Counted from the first letter of the stretch, positions 1-9,684 are shown. The stretch is 64,000 nucleotides of DNA from Nannocystis exedens (GCF_002343915.1 NZ_NETK01000001.1:372001-436000), one strand, 5' to 3'. Notes: generated by a model from the sequence alone, not told the origin. Numbers and translations: made by a program.

Positions 1-346
1 CGCGCACGCTGGTGAACTCGGGCGCACAGCGGGGCCCGGCCGCGTCCTCGACCAGCCCGAGCGCCAGCCGGCGGTCGACGTAGAGCGTGATGTAATCGAC
101 GTCGCTGCTGCCGCGCGCGTTGCCGGTGTGGACCTGCTGCGGGTTCATCAGCACCACGTCGCCGGGCTCGAAGCTGAACAGCCGCCCGGCCACGTGGCAC
201 TCCTCGTGCCCGGCCAGCTGGGCGCAGATCAGGTACTCGTCGTGGAAGTGCGGCGTGAGCGGGCGACTGCCGTGAGCGCCGGTGGCGTGGTAGAGCGTGA
301 AGCCCCGCCCGCCGAAGAACGCCGTGTGAAGATCGGCCCGGGCCAT
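1..346 (-). CDS. AraC-type transcriptional regulator, N-terminal part (runs off the window)
   Basis: The reverse strand is open from an ATG at 346 to the window edge, giving 115 residues without a stop. They form an AraC-type ligand-binding cupin: an HFHDEY metal/ligand motif near residue 38, a PGDVVLMNPQQVHTGN strand-turn near 71, and a YITLYVDRR segment near 95. The HTH half would lie beyond position 1 and is not seen. Proteins of this family bind a small effector in the cupin and activate neighbouring genes. This one is divergent from the aminotransferase operon that begins at 502, with about 155 bp between, so control of that operon is the simplest inference. The assignment to the AraC cupin is good; the effector is unknown. 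Confidence 0.8.
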   Translation of the reverse strand, partial: MARADLHTAFFGGRGFTLYHATGAHGSRPLTPHFHDEYLICAQLAGHEECHVAGRLFSFEPGDVVLMNPQQVHTGNARGSSDVDYITLYVDRRLALGLVEDAAGPRCAPEFTSVR

Positions 347-501
347 GGAGCGAGCCTACCCCTGCGGCCGCGTGCGGTCTACCACCCGGGACCCCGCCGT
401 CCGCCGCGCGCGCGTGCATCGGCCCACGCGTGTGCGCGGCCTCCCCGCCCACCGCACGGACAGCACAGCGCTCCTGCGACCTCGGCGATACACTTCGAGA
501 C

Positions 502-3500
502 GTGTCTATTGAACCGGATTCAGGCCGTGATCCCGATCTCAACGCCCGGCTCGACGCCCTCGAGGCCAGTCAACGGGCCGAGGCGCCGCGCCCGCGGGCG
601 CTCTTCGAGCGCGAGACGAGGCGCGTACGGATCCCGCCGGGCGGCGAGCTGCCGGAGTCGGCGGCCCTCTTGGAGCGCTTCTACGGCGGCGGCTTCACCG
701 TCCGCGAGAAGAAGCCGATGGTCGTCGACACCCGCCGCAGCTCGGGCCCCTACATGGTCTCGGTCGACGCCCGGCCGCTCACCTTGCTCGACGCCTGCTC
801 ACAGATCGCCACCCAGACGCACGGCTTTTATCACCCGGGCATCGTCAAGGCGCTCTACACCGGCCGCTTCGAGCACTGCCTGTGGAGCAACCCGGACACC
901 ACGGTGCATCACGTCCCCGAGCTCGCCGCCTACGAGGAGGCGCTCGAGCGGCTGGCCCCGCCCGCGCTCGACCACGTCAGCTTCGTCTGCGCCGGCGGCG
1001 CCGAGGCCAACGAGAAGGCGCTGCGGATCGCCCGCCTGCACGCCCCGCCGCCGGTGAACGGCCCGCGGCGGCGCGTGCTCGCCTTCCGCGACGGCTTCCA
1101 CGGCCGCACGCTCGCCACCCTCGCCGCCACCTGGAACCCGGAGAAGCGCGCGCCCTTCGAGTTCGCCGGCTACGAGGCCGTGTTCAGCCGCGCCGAGCTC
1201 GGCGAGGTCGAGCGCCTGCTCGACGCGCGCGGCCACGAGATCTACGCCATCGTCGTCGAGCCGATGCAGGCCGAGGGCGGCGACGTCTACCTGCGCCGCG
1301 AGTTCCTGCTCGGCCTGTGCAAGCTGGCCCGCGCGCGCAAGCTGCCGCTCGTCGTCGACGAGGTGCAGACCGGCTTCGCCACCGGCGGCCCGTTCTTCTG
1401 GTGGACGCGGCTCGGCCTCGGCGGCGACGAGGCCACCGCGCCCGACATCCTGACCTGCGCCAAGAAGGCCTGCCTCGGCGTCGTCCTGTCGCGCTGGCCC
1501 GACCCCGAGAGCAACCAGGTCCACGTCGCCTCGGCGCTGCGCGGCCTCATCCAGCTCGAGACCTCGCGCGACCAGGCCAACCTCGAGCACCTGCTGCGCC
1601 CGCGCGCCGAGGCGCTCGCCGAGGCCTTCCCCGGCCTCGTCAGCGACGTCCGCCTGGCCGGCACCGCCCTCGCCTTCGACCTGCCCGACAACGCCGCCCA
1701 GACCGCCTTCATCGACCAGCGCTACCAGCGGGGCCTGATGACCTACCCGGCCGGCGAGCGCACGATCCGGTTCCGCTTCAGCGCCGGCTGGGACGAGCGC
1801 GTCCTCGACGATTTGTTCAAGCGGATCCACGAGTCGCTCGCGCGCCTGTCCGACAAGACAGCCAAGGATTGGGTCCCCGAGGGTCAGTCGGCCGACAGCG
1901 ACCCGGCCGTGATCGTGCGGCCGATCGAGGAGCGCGACTGGCCGCAGATCATGGTCATCGAGAACGCCAGCTACGAGCCCGCGCGGCGCGACAGCGAGGC
2001 CTACCTGCGCCGCGCCGCCGCCACCGGCCTCGGCCTGTGCGCCGTCGACACCGCCACCGGCGCGATCCTCGGGTTCTGCTTCGGCGGCCCGCTCGAGGGC
2101 TTCCGCGGCGTCTCCGGCGCCAGCCAGGACGAGCGCCTCGGCCTCGGCGACACCTTCTTCTCGGCCGACGTCACCGTCGCCGAGGCCGCGCGGGCCCGCG
2201 GCGTCGGCCGCCTGCTCAAGCGCGCCCAGGTGCAGTGGGCCAAGGTCCACGGCTTCTCGTACATCTCCGGCCGCAACCGCGTCGGCGCCACCGATGCGAT
2301 GGCCGCCCTCAACCGCTCGTACGGCGCCTTCCCGGTCGTCCGCCTGACGCACCAGTACGAGGGCAACGCGCTCGCCGACTACTACCGGATCCCGCTGGTC
2401 CCGCCGCCGGCCCCGCGCACCCCGCCGGACGAGGGCATCCTCGACCTCGCCAGCGGCCTGCAGCAGCCGTTCGGGCCCGCGCCGGCGTTCATGGCCGGCC
2501 ACGAGCTCGTCGGCCCGACCGCCAGCAAGATCAACCTCAGCAACTACGCCACCGTCGACACCGTCCACTACACCGAGCACCTGCGCCTGCTCGCCCCGCG
2601 CGGCACGAGCCACATGTACTTCACCTCGTCGCGCGACGAGACCGTCGACAAGGCGCTCCGCTGCCTCCGCCTCAGCCGTCCGCAGGGCCAGCTCGCCGTC
2701 GGCCTGGAGGGCGGCTACCTCGGCCACGTCACCGCCGCCGCCCGCAGCCTGTCCGACCCGGCCGGCTTCGGCGACGACCTGGCGCTGTTCGAGTTCCCGC
2801 GCCTGCCGCACCCCGAGGCCGACGCCGCCGGCTTCGAAGCTGGCCTCAAGGACCTGGTCGAAAAGCAAGGTGCCGACAAGATCCTCGGCCTGTTCGTCGA
2901 GGTCGTCGGCGAGCGCTCGGGCCGGGTCCTCGCCGGCGAGCCGGCGCGGCTCCTCGCCGCCGCCTGCCGCGCCCACGACATCCCGCTCGTGCTGGTCGAG
3001 ACCGCCAGCGGCTGCTACCGCGGCGGCGCCGGGGCCTGGGGCGTCGACGCCCTCCCGGCCGACGTCGTGCCCGACATGGTGCTCTGGTACCCCGGGGCCC
3101 AGATCGGCCACATCTTCGTCGGCGACCGCTACTTCATCAAGAAGCCGCTGGTCCTGATCTCGACCTGGGACGGCGACGAGCTGTCGGCGATCCGCGCCCA
3201 CGAGCACCTGCGGGCCGCGCGGCGCCTCGACCTGAGCGAGTCGATCGCCGCCCTCGACGACCTGCTGCAGCGCGACGTCCTGCCCGCCTGCCCCGGCGCG
3301 CGGCTCGGCGGGGTCGGCCTCTACCGCACGATCACCTTCCCCAGCGTCGAACTCGCCGAGGCCGTCGACCAGGCCTGCCTGCACCGCGGCCTCTACCTCG
3401 GCAACGGCCTGCCCGACACCCTCGTGTTCGCCCCGCCGCTCACCATCTCGCCCGCGACCATCACCGGCGACCTGCGCCGGCGCGTGCTGGCCGCGATCGA

Positions 3501-3522
3501 CGAGGCCCGGAGCCCCGCGTGA
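502..3522 (+). CDS. Class III aminotransferase - GNAT - degenerate aminotransferase fusion
   Basis: A 1006-residue three-part protein. Residues about 30-455 are a PLP fold-type I class III aminotransferase, with [14 protein letters not shown], a DEVQTGF motif (PLP Asp near 286) and catalytic Lys in CAKKA (321/322); the AKK and GERTIRFR motifs recall lysine 6-aminotransferases. Residues about 468-635 are a GNAT acetyltransferase with acetyl-CoA loop ARGVGRLL. Residues about 655-1000 resemble a second class III aminotransferase, but the Asp-Glu motif reads VETASG and the lysine site reads YPGAQIGH, so this part is probably catalytically dead. I chose the GTG at 502 because codon use upstream is not coding-like; an in-frame ATG at 430 exists. 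The stop overlaps the next start (GTGA). Transfer of an amino group followed by N-acylation of the same substrate is a reasonable guess; the substrate is unknown. Confidence 0.8.
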   Translation: MSIEPDSGRDPDLNARLDALEASQRAEAPRPRALFERETRRVRIPPGGELPESAALLERFYGGGFTVREKKPMVVDTRRSSGPYMVSVDARPLTLLDACSQIATQTHGFYHPGIVKALYTGRFEHCLWSNPDTTVHHVPELAAYEEALERLAPPALDHVSFVCAGGAEANEKALRIARLHAPPPVNGPRRRVLAFRDGFHGRTLATLAATWNPEKRAPFEFAGYEAVFSRAELGEVERLLDARGHEIYAIVVEPMQAEGGDVYLRREFLLGLCKLARARKLPLVVDEVQTGFATGGPFFWWTRLGLGGDEATAPDILTCAKKACLGVVLSRWPDPESNQVHVASALRGLIQLETSRDQANLEHLLRPRAEALAEAFPGLVSDVRLAGTALAFDLPDNAAQTAFIDQRYQRGLMTYPAGERTIRFRFSAGWDERVLDDLFKRIHESLARLSDKTAKDWVPEGQSADSDPAVIVRPIEERDWPQIMVIENASYEPARRDSEAYLRRAAATGLGLCAVDTATGAILGFCFGGPLEGFRGVSGASQDERLGLGDTFFSADVTVAEAARARGVGRLLKRAQVQWAKVHGFSYISGRNRVGATDAMAALNRSYGAFPVVRLTHQYEGNALADYYRIPLVPPPAPRTPPDEGILDLASGLQQPFGPAPAFMAGHELVGPTASKINLSNYATVDTVHYTEHLRLLAPRGTSHMYFTSSRDETVDKALRCLRLSRPQGQLAVGLEGGYLGHVTAAARSLSDPAGFGDDLALFEFPRLPHPEADAAGFEAGLKDLVEKQGADKILGLFVEVVGERSGRVLAGEPARLLAAACRAHDIPLVLVETASGCYRGGAGAWGVDALPADVVPDMVLWYPGAQIGHIFVGDRYFIKKPLVLISTWDGDELSAIRAHEHLRAARRLDLSESIAALDDLLQRDVLPACPGARLGGVGLYRTITFPSVELAEAVDQACLHRGLYLGNGLPDTLVFAPPLTISPATITGDLRRRVLAAIDEARSPA

Positions 3523-4682
3523 CCGACTCCTTCGCACCGTTCCTGTTCGATCAAGACGACCCTGCCCGCCGCGGCGAGGCCCACGGCGAGCAGTGGCGGG
3601 CCGAGATCCGCGAGCTCGCCGAGATCCGGGCCGCGCTCGCGCTCAAGAAGGGCTCGTTCCGCGATCGCGCCCAGCTCGACGCCGTCGCCCGGCTGCACCT
3701 GCCGCTGCTCGACAACTTCTCGGCGCCGCTGTCCGCCGAGCTGCGGGGCATCGCCCGCGGCGCCGACGTCGCCCCCGAGGCGGTCGTCGTCCTCAACCAC
3801 TACACCGACCTGCGCGACGTCCCGCCGAGCGTGCTCGAAGGGCCATGTCCGGAAGACCCTGTCGTTTCGGACAGCTTTCACGCCCTCAACACCAACGGCG
3901 ACGGCGACGATCCGGGCGGCTGCACCGCCGTCTACCTGCCCGGCCAGGACGCGCCTGTGCTCGGCCAGACGTGGGACATGCACGGCACCGCCGAGCCGTT
4001 CGTGCGGGCGATCCGCATCAAGCCGAGGAGCGGCGACGACGAGGTCGTCTGCTTCACGCTGACCGGCTGCCTCGGCATGACCGGCGTCAGCGCGCGCGGC
4101 CTCGCCGTCACCATCAACAACCTGACGAGCACCGACGGCCAGGTCGGCGTCGTCTGGCCGGCGCTGGTGCGGGCCATGCTCGCCTGCGGCAGCGCCCGCG
4201 AGGCCCGCGACCTTTTGCTGCGCACCCGCCTCTCCTCAGGCCACCACTACATGATCGCCGACGGCCGCGAGTTCTACGGCGTCGAGACCTCCGGCAAGCT
4301 CAAGGTCGTCACCCAGACCGGCGCCCGCGCCGCCCACCTCCACACCAACCACTGCTTCGACCCGGTCCTGCGCCGCCACGAAGCTGTCCCGAAGGCCAGC
4401 ACCTCGTTCCGCCGCATGGAGCTGGCCACCACCCTCTACGTCCAGCAGCGCCCGCAGGACGCCCGCGCGCTGTGGACCATGCTGTCGAGCCACGACGGCT
4501 GGCCGCGCTCGGTCTGCTCGCACATCGACGACGCCGGCGGCGACCCCTCGGCCTCGAAGACCTGCGGCCGCATGATCGTCGACCTCACCCGCGGCGAGGT
4601 CCTGGTCGGCCGCGGCTGCGGCCAGCTCGAGCCGCCCACCGTCGTCAAGCTCGATCGCTGGCGCGGAGGACATGTCCCATGA
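3519..4682 (+). CDS. C45-family acyltransferase/amidohydrolase-like Ntn protein
   Basis: A 387-residue protein that looks like the acyl-CoA:6-aminopenicillanic acid acyltransferase family (peptidase C45). The expected N-terminal nucleophile is the Cys of GGCTAVYLPG, at about residue 135, which would be exposed by autoproteolysis; LGQTWDMHG and CLGMTGVSARGLAVTINN follow as in the family. Enzymes of this group move or hydrolyse amide-linked acyl groups. The GTG start at 3519 overlaps the previous stop, and the stop at 4682 overlaps the next ATG, so all three genes should be translationally coupled. A copy of the dispersed palindrome (3842-3874) lies just before the nucleophile and encodes an apparent insertion, GPCPEDPVVSDS. 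No signal peptide is seen, so it is probably cytoplasmic. The substrate is not predictable. Confidence 0.82.
   Translation: MTDSFAPFLFDQDDPARRGEAHGEQWRAEIRELAEIRAALALKKGSFRDRAQLDAVARLHLPLLDNFSAPLSAELRGIARGADVAPEAVVVLNHYTDLRDVPPSVLEGPCPEDPVVSDSFHALNTNGDGDDPGGCTAVYLPGQDAPVLGQTWDMHGTAEPFVRAIRIKPRSGDDEVVCFTLTGCLGMTGVSARGLAVTINNLTSTDGQVGVVWPALVRAMLACGSAREARDLLLRTRLSSGHHYMIADGREFYGVETSGKLKVVTQTGARAAHLHTNHCFDPVLRRHEAVPKASTSFRRMELATTLYVQQRPQDARALWTMLSSHDGWPRSVCSHIDDAGGDPSASKTCGRMIVDLTRGEVLVGRGCGQLEPPTVVKLDRWRGGHVP
3842..3874. repeat. Dispersed palindrome, two linked copies inside a CDS
   Basis: GCCATGTCCGG and CTGTCGTTTCGGACAG lie side by side in the C45-like gene and are read in frame. Both are imperfect TGTCC-N4-GGACA elements. 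They code for a linker between the N-terminal helices and the nucleophile region. Confidence 0.6.
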
Positions 4683-5905
4683 GCCACATCTTTTACACCT
4701 GGACCGCCCAGCGCCACGCCCACCCGCTGACCGTCGACGCCGCCGAGGGCGCCCGCTTCCGCACGCGCGAGCACGGCTGGCTGTGGGACCTCGAGAGCCA
4801 GACCTACAACGTCAACGCCGGCCACGGCAACAAGCACATCCAGGAGCGGATGATCGCCCAGATCCGCGAGCTCCCGGTCGCCGGGCCCAACATGCGCCTC
4901 GACGTCCGCGAGCAGCTCACCGCCGCGCTGGCCGAGCGCACCGGGCTCTGTCGGGCCTTCCTCGCCTCCGGCGGCGCCGAGGCGGTCGAGAACGCGATCA
5001 AGATCGCCCGCCTCTACACCGGCCGCAGCAAGATCGTCACCCGCCGCCGCAGCTACCACGGCGCCACCCTGGCGACCCTCGGGATCGGGGGCGACCCGCG
5101 CCGGGCCCCGTTCGCCGCCGACCTCCCGCCCGCGATCCACATCGACGACCCGTACCCCGTGCCCGCCGGCGAGCCCTCGGCGTGGGTCCGGAGCCTGCAC
5201 GAGGTCGTCGAGCGCGAGGGCCCCGAGACCATCGCCGCGATCGTGCTCGAGGGCTTCACCGGCACCAACGGCATGCAGCACCCGCCGCCCGACTTCTGGC
5301 CGGCGGTGCGGGCCGTGTGCGACCGCCACGGCATCCTGCTGGTCGACGACGAGATCTTCAGCGGCTTCGGCCGCACCGGTCGGTGGTTCGCGCGCGAGCA
5401 CTGGGGCGTAAAGCCCGACCTGATGGTCCTCGGCAAGGGCCTCACCAGCGGCTACGCCCCGCTGTCGGCCGTCATGGTCTCGGCCGCCGTCGCCGCCCAC
5501 TTCGACGACCACAAGCTGTGGTGCGGCGTCACCCACTACGCCCACCCGGTCGGCTGCGCCGCCGCGCTCGGCGCCCTCGAGGTCTACGCCGAAGAGCGCC
5601 TGCCCGAGCGCGCCGACCAGGTCGGCGCCGTCCTCGCCCAGCGCTTTCAGGACATGTCCCAAAGGCCATGTCTCCACGGCGCCGTCCGCGACGCCCGCGG
5701 CCTCGGCCTGATGCGCTGCCTCGAGCTCGACCGCCCGGCCGCCCCGATCGCCGCCCGCCTGCTCGAGCGCGGCGCCTACGTCCCGTACCGCGACAACCTC
5801 TTATTCATCTGCCCGCCGCTGTGCCTCACGGCGGAAGAGGCCCACATCGTCGCCGACCTGCTCGCCGACGCTGTTGCAGAAAACATCAACGCGGCGCGCG
5901 CCTGA
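4679..5905 (+). CDS. Class III pyridoxal-phosphate aminotransferase
   Basis: A 408-residue aminotransferase of normal length for class III. It has the PLP-binding pair in LLVDDEIFSGFGRTGRW (Asp 223/224), the Schiff-base Lys in LGKGLTSGYAPLSA (Lys 253), and the ASGGAEAVENAIKIAR cofactor loop near residue 100. It catalyses transamination between an omega-amine or amino acid and a keto acid; the family is too broad to name a substrate. The start ATG overlaps the preceding stop (ATGA) and sits inside a GGACATGTCCC palindrome, with GGAGG just upstream as ribosome binding site. As the third gene of the operon it complements the fusion at 502. A second palindrome at 5648-5675 is translated near residue 325 as QDMSQRPCL, likely a surface loop. 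Confidence 0.88.
   Translation: MSHIFYTWTAQRHAHPLTVDAAEGARFRTREHGWLWDLESQTYNVNAGHGNKHIQERMIAQIRELPVAGPNMRLDVREQLTAALAERTGLCRAFLASGGAEAVENAIKIARLYTGRSKIVTRRRSYHGATLATLGIGGDPRRAPFAADLPPAIHIDDPYPVPAGEPSAWVRSLHEVVEREGPETIAAIVLEGFTGTNGMQHPPPDFWPAVRAVCDRHGILLVDDEIFSGFGRTGRWFAREHWGVKPDLMVLGKGLTSGYAPLSAVMVSAAVAAHFDDHKLWCGVTHYAHPVGCAAALGALEVYAEERLPERADQVGAVLAQRFQDMSQRPCLHGAVRDARGLGLMRCLELDRPAAPIAARLLERGAYVPYRDNLLFICPPLCLTAEEAHIVADLLADAVAENINAARA
5648..5675. repeat. Dispersed palindrome in aminotransferase CDS
   Basis: GGACATGTCC followed by CAAAGG and CCATGTCTCC, in frame. It is an imperfect copy of the hairpin family found throughout the window. Confidence 0.55.
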
Positions 5906-6126
5906 GGCCCGCCCGGGACCCGGTCTCGCCGAACAGCGTCAAAACGGGGTGAGCTCGCCGGATCGGTCGCACTGATCCGTCGCGCCCGAACTGCAGCTAC
6001 CCGATCGTGGTCACCCCACGGACCGCGCGGCGCGCCGAACTCGCGCCCGCGCCGCGGTGACCGCCCCGCGACTCCCCCCGGCCCCGACGCGACGTGTTCG
6101 CGCCTCGCCGTGGCGAATCGCAACAC

Positions 6127-6142
6127 ATGTCCTTTCGGACAT
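6127..6142. repeat. Dispersed hairpin, perfect copy
   Basis: ATGTCC-TTTC-GGACAT, 6-bp perfect arms and a 4-nt loop, 20 bp upstream of the membrane protein start at 6162. It would lie in that gene's leader. One strand carries a GAAA loop and the other TTTC. Confidence 0.75.
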
Positions 6143-6161
6143 TCTGATCGGAACCACCACC

Positions 6162-7001
6162 ATGGCCGCCACCGTCTCCCTCGCCCTCTCCGTCCTCCTC
6201 GCCGCCCAGCCCGCGGCGCCCGCTTCGCAGCCCGAGGGGCCCGCGCCTGCGCCCGCCGCCGACACCACCTCCGCTCCGACCTCGGCCCGTCCGCCCGAGC
6301 CCCGCTGGCGCGGCACCGGTCTGCTCGCCACCGCCGGCGTCCTCGGCGGCATCGGGTTCGGCGCCAACCTCGGACGGGTGATCGCCGCCAGCCGCCTGTG
6401 CCGCGACCTCGGCTACGACAACGAGACCCAGAGCGTCTCGGGCATCGACCAGTGCATCTTCGGCAGCACCGCCCTCGGCGTCCTCGCCCCGATCGGCCTG
6501 TTCTCCAACACCGCCGCCTTCGCCTTCGCCGCCGGCGGCGGCTCGATGCACGGCCGCTGGGCGGCCCACCGCACCGCCTTCTCCGGCGATCGCAAGCAGA
6601 ACGCCGGCCTGCAGATCGGCCTCGGCGCCGGCCTCATGACCGCCGGCATCCTCACCTACCTCGGCGTCCGGATCGCCTCGTTCGCCGACGCCCTCGGCTT
6701 CGCCACCTGCAACGAGCGCAACCCGATCGTCGACATGACCGGCGGCGACCTCGGCGGCCCCGAGGTCGTCGAGGGCAACGTCCCCGGCTTCCGCCAGTGC
6801 ATGGGCCGGCGCATGAGCGGCTACCTCGCGGGCATCGGCATCGGCCAGACGTTGGGCGTCGTCGGCGTCGGCCTCTTGACCCACGGCGCCAGCTACAACA
6901 GAAACCTCAAGCTGATGCGCTACATCACCCGCAACCAGCTCCGCCTGCAACCGAACCTGAGCTGGGGCTACGCCGGCCTCAGCTTGTCCGGCCGCTTCTG
7001 A
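6162..7001 (+). CDS. Hypothetical multi-pass membrane protein
   Basis: A 279-residue protein I do not recognise. It opens with a likely signal peptide (about residues 1-22, ending AQPAAPAS), then a Pro/Ala/Thr-rich stretch, then four glycine-rich hydrophobic segments near residues 50-70, 107-128, 150-172 and 222-245. Several cysteines lie between the segments (SRLCRDLGY, DQCIFG, FATCNERNP, FRQCMGRR) and may form disulfides outside the cytoplasm. The ATG at 6162 was chosen over in-frame starts further upstream because the signal peptide begins there. The gene stands alone, about 250 bp after the aminotransferase operon, with a perfect palindrome just ahead of it. No function is assigned. Confidence 0.7.
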   Translation: MAATVSLALSVLLAAQPAAPASQPEGPAPAPAADTTSAPTSARPPEPRWRGTGLLATAGVLGGIGFGANLGRVIAASRLCRDLGYDNETQSVSGIDQCIFGSTALGVLAPIGLFSNTAAFAFAAGGGSMHGRWAAHRTAFSGDRKQNAGLQIGLGAGLMTAGILTYLGVRIASFADALGFATCNERNPIVDMTGGDLGGPEVVEGNVPGFRQCMGRRMSGYLAGIGIGQTLGVVGVGLLTHGASYNRNLKLMRYITRNQLRLQPNLSWGYAGLSLSGRF

Positions 7002-7171
7002 GCCGGTCACCGCCGCGACCGCGACGCCCGCAGGCCCGCGCGACGGCTTGCGAGCGCGGCATTTCGACCTCCCGCCGCGAGGACGTCGCACTCGGCCCGC
7101 GCTCACCGTCGCGGTCCCCACCCGCCGCTCGGCCCGAGAGATCCAGGCGGCCGTGGTGCTACTTTCCGGCC

Positions 7172-8149
7172 ATGCGAGCCGTTCAGTTCTCCCGCTTCGG
7201 CGCCCCCGACGAGGTCGCCGAGGTCGTCGACCTCCCCGAACTCTCTCCGCCCGGGCCCGGGCAGGCCGCCGTCGAGTTCCTGGCCGCGCCGATCAACCCG
7301 GCCGACCTGCTCAACCTGCGCGGTCAGTACGGCATCGTCCCCACCTTGCCGGCGATCGCCGGCATCGAGGGCGTCGGGGTCGTCACCGCGACGGGTCCCG
7401 GCGTCGATCACGTCCGCGTCGGCGACCGCGTCCTGCTCGGCGGCGGCACCTGGCGCCAGCGCCACCTCCTCTCGGCCGCCGGCCTGTTCGCCCTCCCGCC
7501 CGGCCTGCCGAACGAGCAGCTGGCGATGCTCACCGTCAACCCGCTGACCGCCCGCGCGCTGATCCACGACGCCCAGCTGCAGCCGGGCCAGTGGGTGATC
7601 AAGAACGCCGCCAACTCGGGCGTCGGCCGGGCCTTCTTCACGCTGGCCAAGAAGGCCGGCGCGCGCGGGATCGCCGTCGTGCGCCGACCTGGCCTCGAGG
7701 ACACGTTGAAGGGCTGGGGCGCCGAGGTCGTGCTCGTCGACGGCCCCGACCTGGCCGAGCGGGTCAAGGCCGTCGTCGGCGACGGCAGCCTGCCCTACGC
7801 CGTCGACGCCGTCGGCGGCAGCGCCACCGCCCGCCTGGGCGCCGCCGTCAGCCCCGGCGGCGTCGTCGTCAACTACGGCCTGTTGTCGGGCGAGCCGTGC
7901 CACCTCTCCGGCGTCGACCTGGTGTTCCGCGGCGTCGTCCTGCGCGGCTTCTGGCTGGCCACCTGGTTCCAGCAGACCCCGCGCGAGGGCGTCGTCAAGG
8001 CCTTCGCCGAGCTGATCGACCTGCTCGCCGCCGGCGAGCTGACCACCCCGATCGAGGCCACCTACCCGCTCGAGCACGTGCGCGACGCCCTGCGCCACGC
8101 CGAGAAGCCCGCGCGCGACGGCAAGGTCCTGCTCGTCGCCAAGCCCTGA
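7172..8149 (+). CDS. Zinc-free MDR oxidoreductase, enoyl-thioester reductase (MECR)-like
   Basis: A 325-residue medium-chain dehydrogenase/reductase. The N-terminal GroES-like domain has FLAAPINPADLLNLRGQYG, and the Rossmann part carries NAANSGVGR in place of the usual GxGxxG, a feature of mitochondrial-type trans-2-enoyl-CoA reductases (MECR/Etr1). VVNYGLLSGEP and LRGFWLATW also match that group, and zinc ligands are absent. Such enzymes reduce 2-enoyl-CoA/ACP with NADPH in fatty acid synthesis; related quinone reductases cannot be ruled out. ATG at 7172 starts the conserved MRAVQFSRFG. It is monocistronic, 170 bp after a membrane protein in the same direction, and is followed by a tight cluster of palindromes (8167-8246) that may end transcription. 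Confidence 0.85.
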   Translation: MRAVQFSRFGAPDEVAEVVDLPELSPPGPGQAAVEFLAAPINPADLLNLRGQYGIVPTLPAIAGIEGVGVVTATGPGVDHVRVGDRVLLGGGTWRQRHLLSAAGLFALPPGLPNEQLAMLTVNPLTARALIHDAQLQPGQWVIKNAANSGVGRAFFTLAKKAGARGIAVVRRPGLEDTLKGWGAEVVLVDGPDLAERVKAVVGDGSLPYAVDAVGGSATARLGAAVSPGGVVVNYGLLSGEPCHLSGVDLVFRGVVLRGFWLATWFQQTPREGVVKAFAELIDLLAAGELTTPIEATYPLEHVRDALRHAEKPARDGKVLLVAKP

Positions 8150-8632
8150 CCGGACCCGGCCTTGACGCACATGTCCGCATGGACATGCCTTTTCAGGCAT
8201 GTTCATGTGGACATTCCGGTTCGAGCATGATCTTTAGGACATGTCGGCCGGAGCGCGCTGCAGCCCGCCACACGCCGCCGCGGCGCTGCTCGCTCGGCAG
8301 CAGCGGCTGGTACGTCGCTCCCGACACCGAGCGCCATGGACCGAGGGTCGCCGCCAGGCCAGATACGCGCCGACGAACGGCGAGGGCGAGCGTTCGCTGG
8401 GTTCGCCGAGGCGCCGCCCCTCGCCGCGTCGATGCGAGGATCGACTCGCCGCGTCGCTGCGGCCCCTCGCCCCGAATGCGCCTCTCTGCTCGATCGCCGG
8501 CCTCCCGGGACCTCTCGCCGTCACGGCTCGGCGGCGGTCGGACATCGACCCTGCCCTTTCAGGCCCCTTCTGACACCGCTGCAGCGCCGCCTCCAGCCCC
8601 GTTGCGCGCCGTCGCGCCTCGTGTTACGCGGC
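8150..8632. other. Gene-free interval with clustered palindromes
   Basis: There is no convincing gene in this interval. At 8167-8246 four palindrome copies are packed together. Two are perfect: ATGTCC-GCAT-GGACAT (8171-8186) and CATGCCT-TTTC-AGGCATG (8184-8201), the second with compensating changes in both arms. The rest is GC-rich sequence without coding-type third-position bias. Confidence 0.7.
8171..8201. repeat. Two overlapping perfect hairpins of the dispersed family
   Basis: 8171-8186 (loop GCAT) and 8184-8201 (loop TTTC) share three bases. The second has arms CATGCCT/AGGCATG, showing that pairing, not one fixed word, is maintained. It lies 20 bp after the MDR gene stop. Confidence 0.75.
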
Positions 8633-9652
8633 ATGCGCATGATCGCCTTCGATAGTACCGGTCGCAACCTCGTGCTCGCCGACGACGCCGAGCTCCTCGT
8701 CCACGACGGTCCGAGCGAGGGTCCGCGCTGGCGGAGGGACTGCAAGTCGCCCCTGATCGCGGTCGGGGCCACCCCCGACGCCGTCATCAGCGTCGACGAG
8801 GACGGCCAGGCCGTGTGGCACGACCCGCTGCGCGACGTCCAGCGGGCCACCGCCGAGGCCGGCGACCTCGCCCGCGCCGCCGCGATCTCGCCTGCGGGAC
8901 ATGTCCTTGTGGCCACGTCCGAGGGCGCCGTCGAGCTGACCCCGAGCGGCCCGGGCCGGCGGCACGCCTGGCCGGACGCGACCGTCGTCGCCTGGGGCGT
9001 GGGCGGTCAGCTCCTCGTCGCCGACGAGCGGGGCAAAGTCGGCGTGTTCGGCCCCGGCGGCCTCGTGCAGGAGCACCAGATCGAAGCGCCCCCGGTGGCC
9101 GCCGCCTGGAACCCGCGCGGCTTTTGGGTCGTCGCCACCGCCCGCAAGCTCCTGCGCCTCGAGGGCGGCGCCGTCCACCACCTCACCGGCGGCCCGGCCG
9201 ACATGCCGATCCGCGCCGTCGCCTGCTCGCTCAGCGGCGACGCGATCGCCATGGTCCTCGGCAACAGCCTCGCCCTCGTGCTCTCGTGGCCCGGGCGCGA
9301 CAACATCGGCCAGCTCCGCTACCTCGACCGCCTCGTCGACGGCGTGCAGTTCGGGCCCGAGCCGTGGCTGGCGGTCGGCCTCGACGGCGGCGACGGCAAC
9401 AAGTTCGACCTCAGCAACGGCAACCTCCACCGCACCGACACCCACCCCGGCCGCGAGCACCGGCACTGGATGGTCCAGGTCTCCGTCCACCCGCCCGAGC
9501 CCGCCGCAGCGCCGACCGCCGCGCCCGCGCGGCCCCAGCCCGCCGCCGACGCCCAGCCCGCCGCCAAACCGAGCCGCTCGATCGGCTCGATCCTCGGCCT
9601 CGTCGCCGTCGCCGTCGTCATCCTCTACGCGATCGTCCGCTTCGGCTCGTGA
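8633..9652 (+). CDS. Beta-propeller-like protein with C-terminal membrane anchor
   Basis: A 339-residue protein of unknown function. Residues 1-265 show repeated short blades in the WD/PQQ style: FDSTGRNLVLADDAELLVHD, ISVDEDGQAVWHD, AISPAGHVLVATSEG and LLVADERGKVGVFG. A Pro/Ala linker follows near residues 285-310, then one hydrophobic helix (IGSILGLVAVAVVILYAIV) ends the protein four residues before the stop. With no signal peptide, the topology is that of a tail-anchored protein whose propeller faces the cytoplasm. ATG at 8633 is used; GTG at 8621 is an alternative. A palindrome at 8894-8920 codes for SPAGHVLVATS inside one blade. It converges with the lipoprotein gene on the other strand. 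Confidence 0.68.
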   Translation: MRMIAFDSTGRNLVLADDAELLVHDGPSEGPRWRRDCKSPLIAVGATPDAVISVDEDGQAVWHDPLRDVQRATAEAGDLARAAAISPAGHVLVATSEGAVELTPSGPGRRHAWPDATVVAWGVGGQLLVADERGKVGVFGPGGLVQEHQIEAPPVAAAWNPRGFWVVATARKLLRLEGGAVHHLTGGPADMPIRAVACSLSGDAIAMVLGNSLALVLSWPGRDNIGQLRYLDRLVDGVQFGPEPWLAVGLDGGDGNKFDLSNGNLHRTDTHPGREHRHWMVQVSVHPPEPAAAPTAAPARPQPAADAQPAAKPSRSIGSILGLVAVAVVILYAIVRFGS

Positions 9653-9684
9653 CCCGCGCGCGCGCTCGCGCAGGCCAGGTTCTC

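Noticed and set aside
799..3537. A 912-codon antisense frame opposite the aminotransferase fusion
   Set aside because: It is a shadow frame; the plus strand carries PLP and GNAT motifs and coupled starts.
6127..6142. TGTCC-N4-GGACA as an ordinary repressor operator (LexA-like)
   Set aside because: Copies are far too many, are often inside coding sequence and between convergent genes, and do not favour promoter positions.
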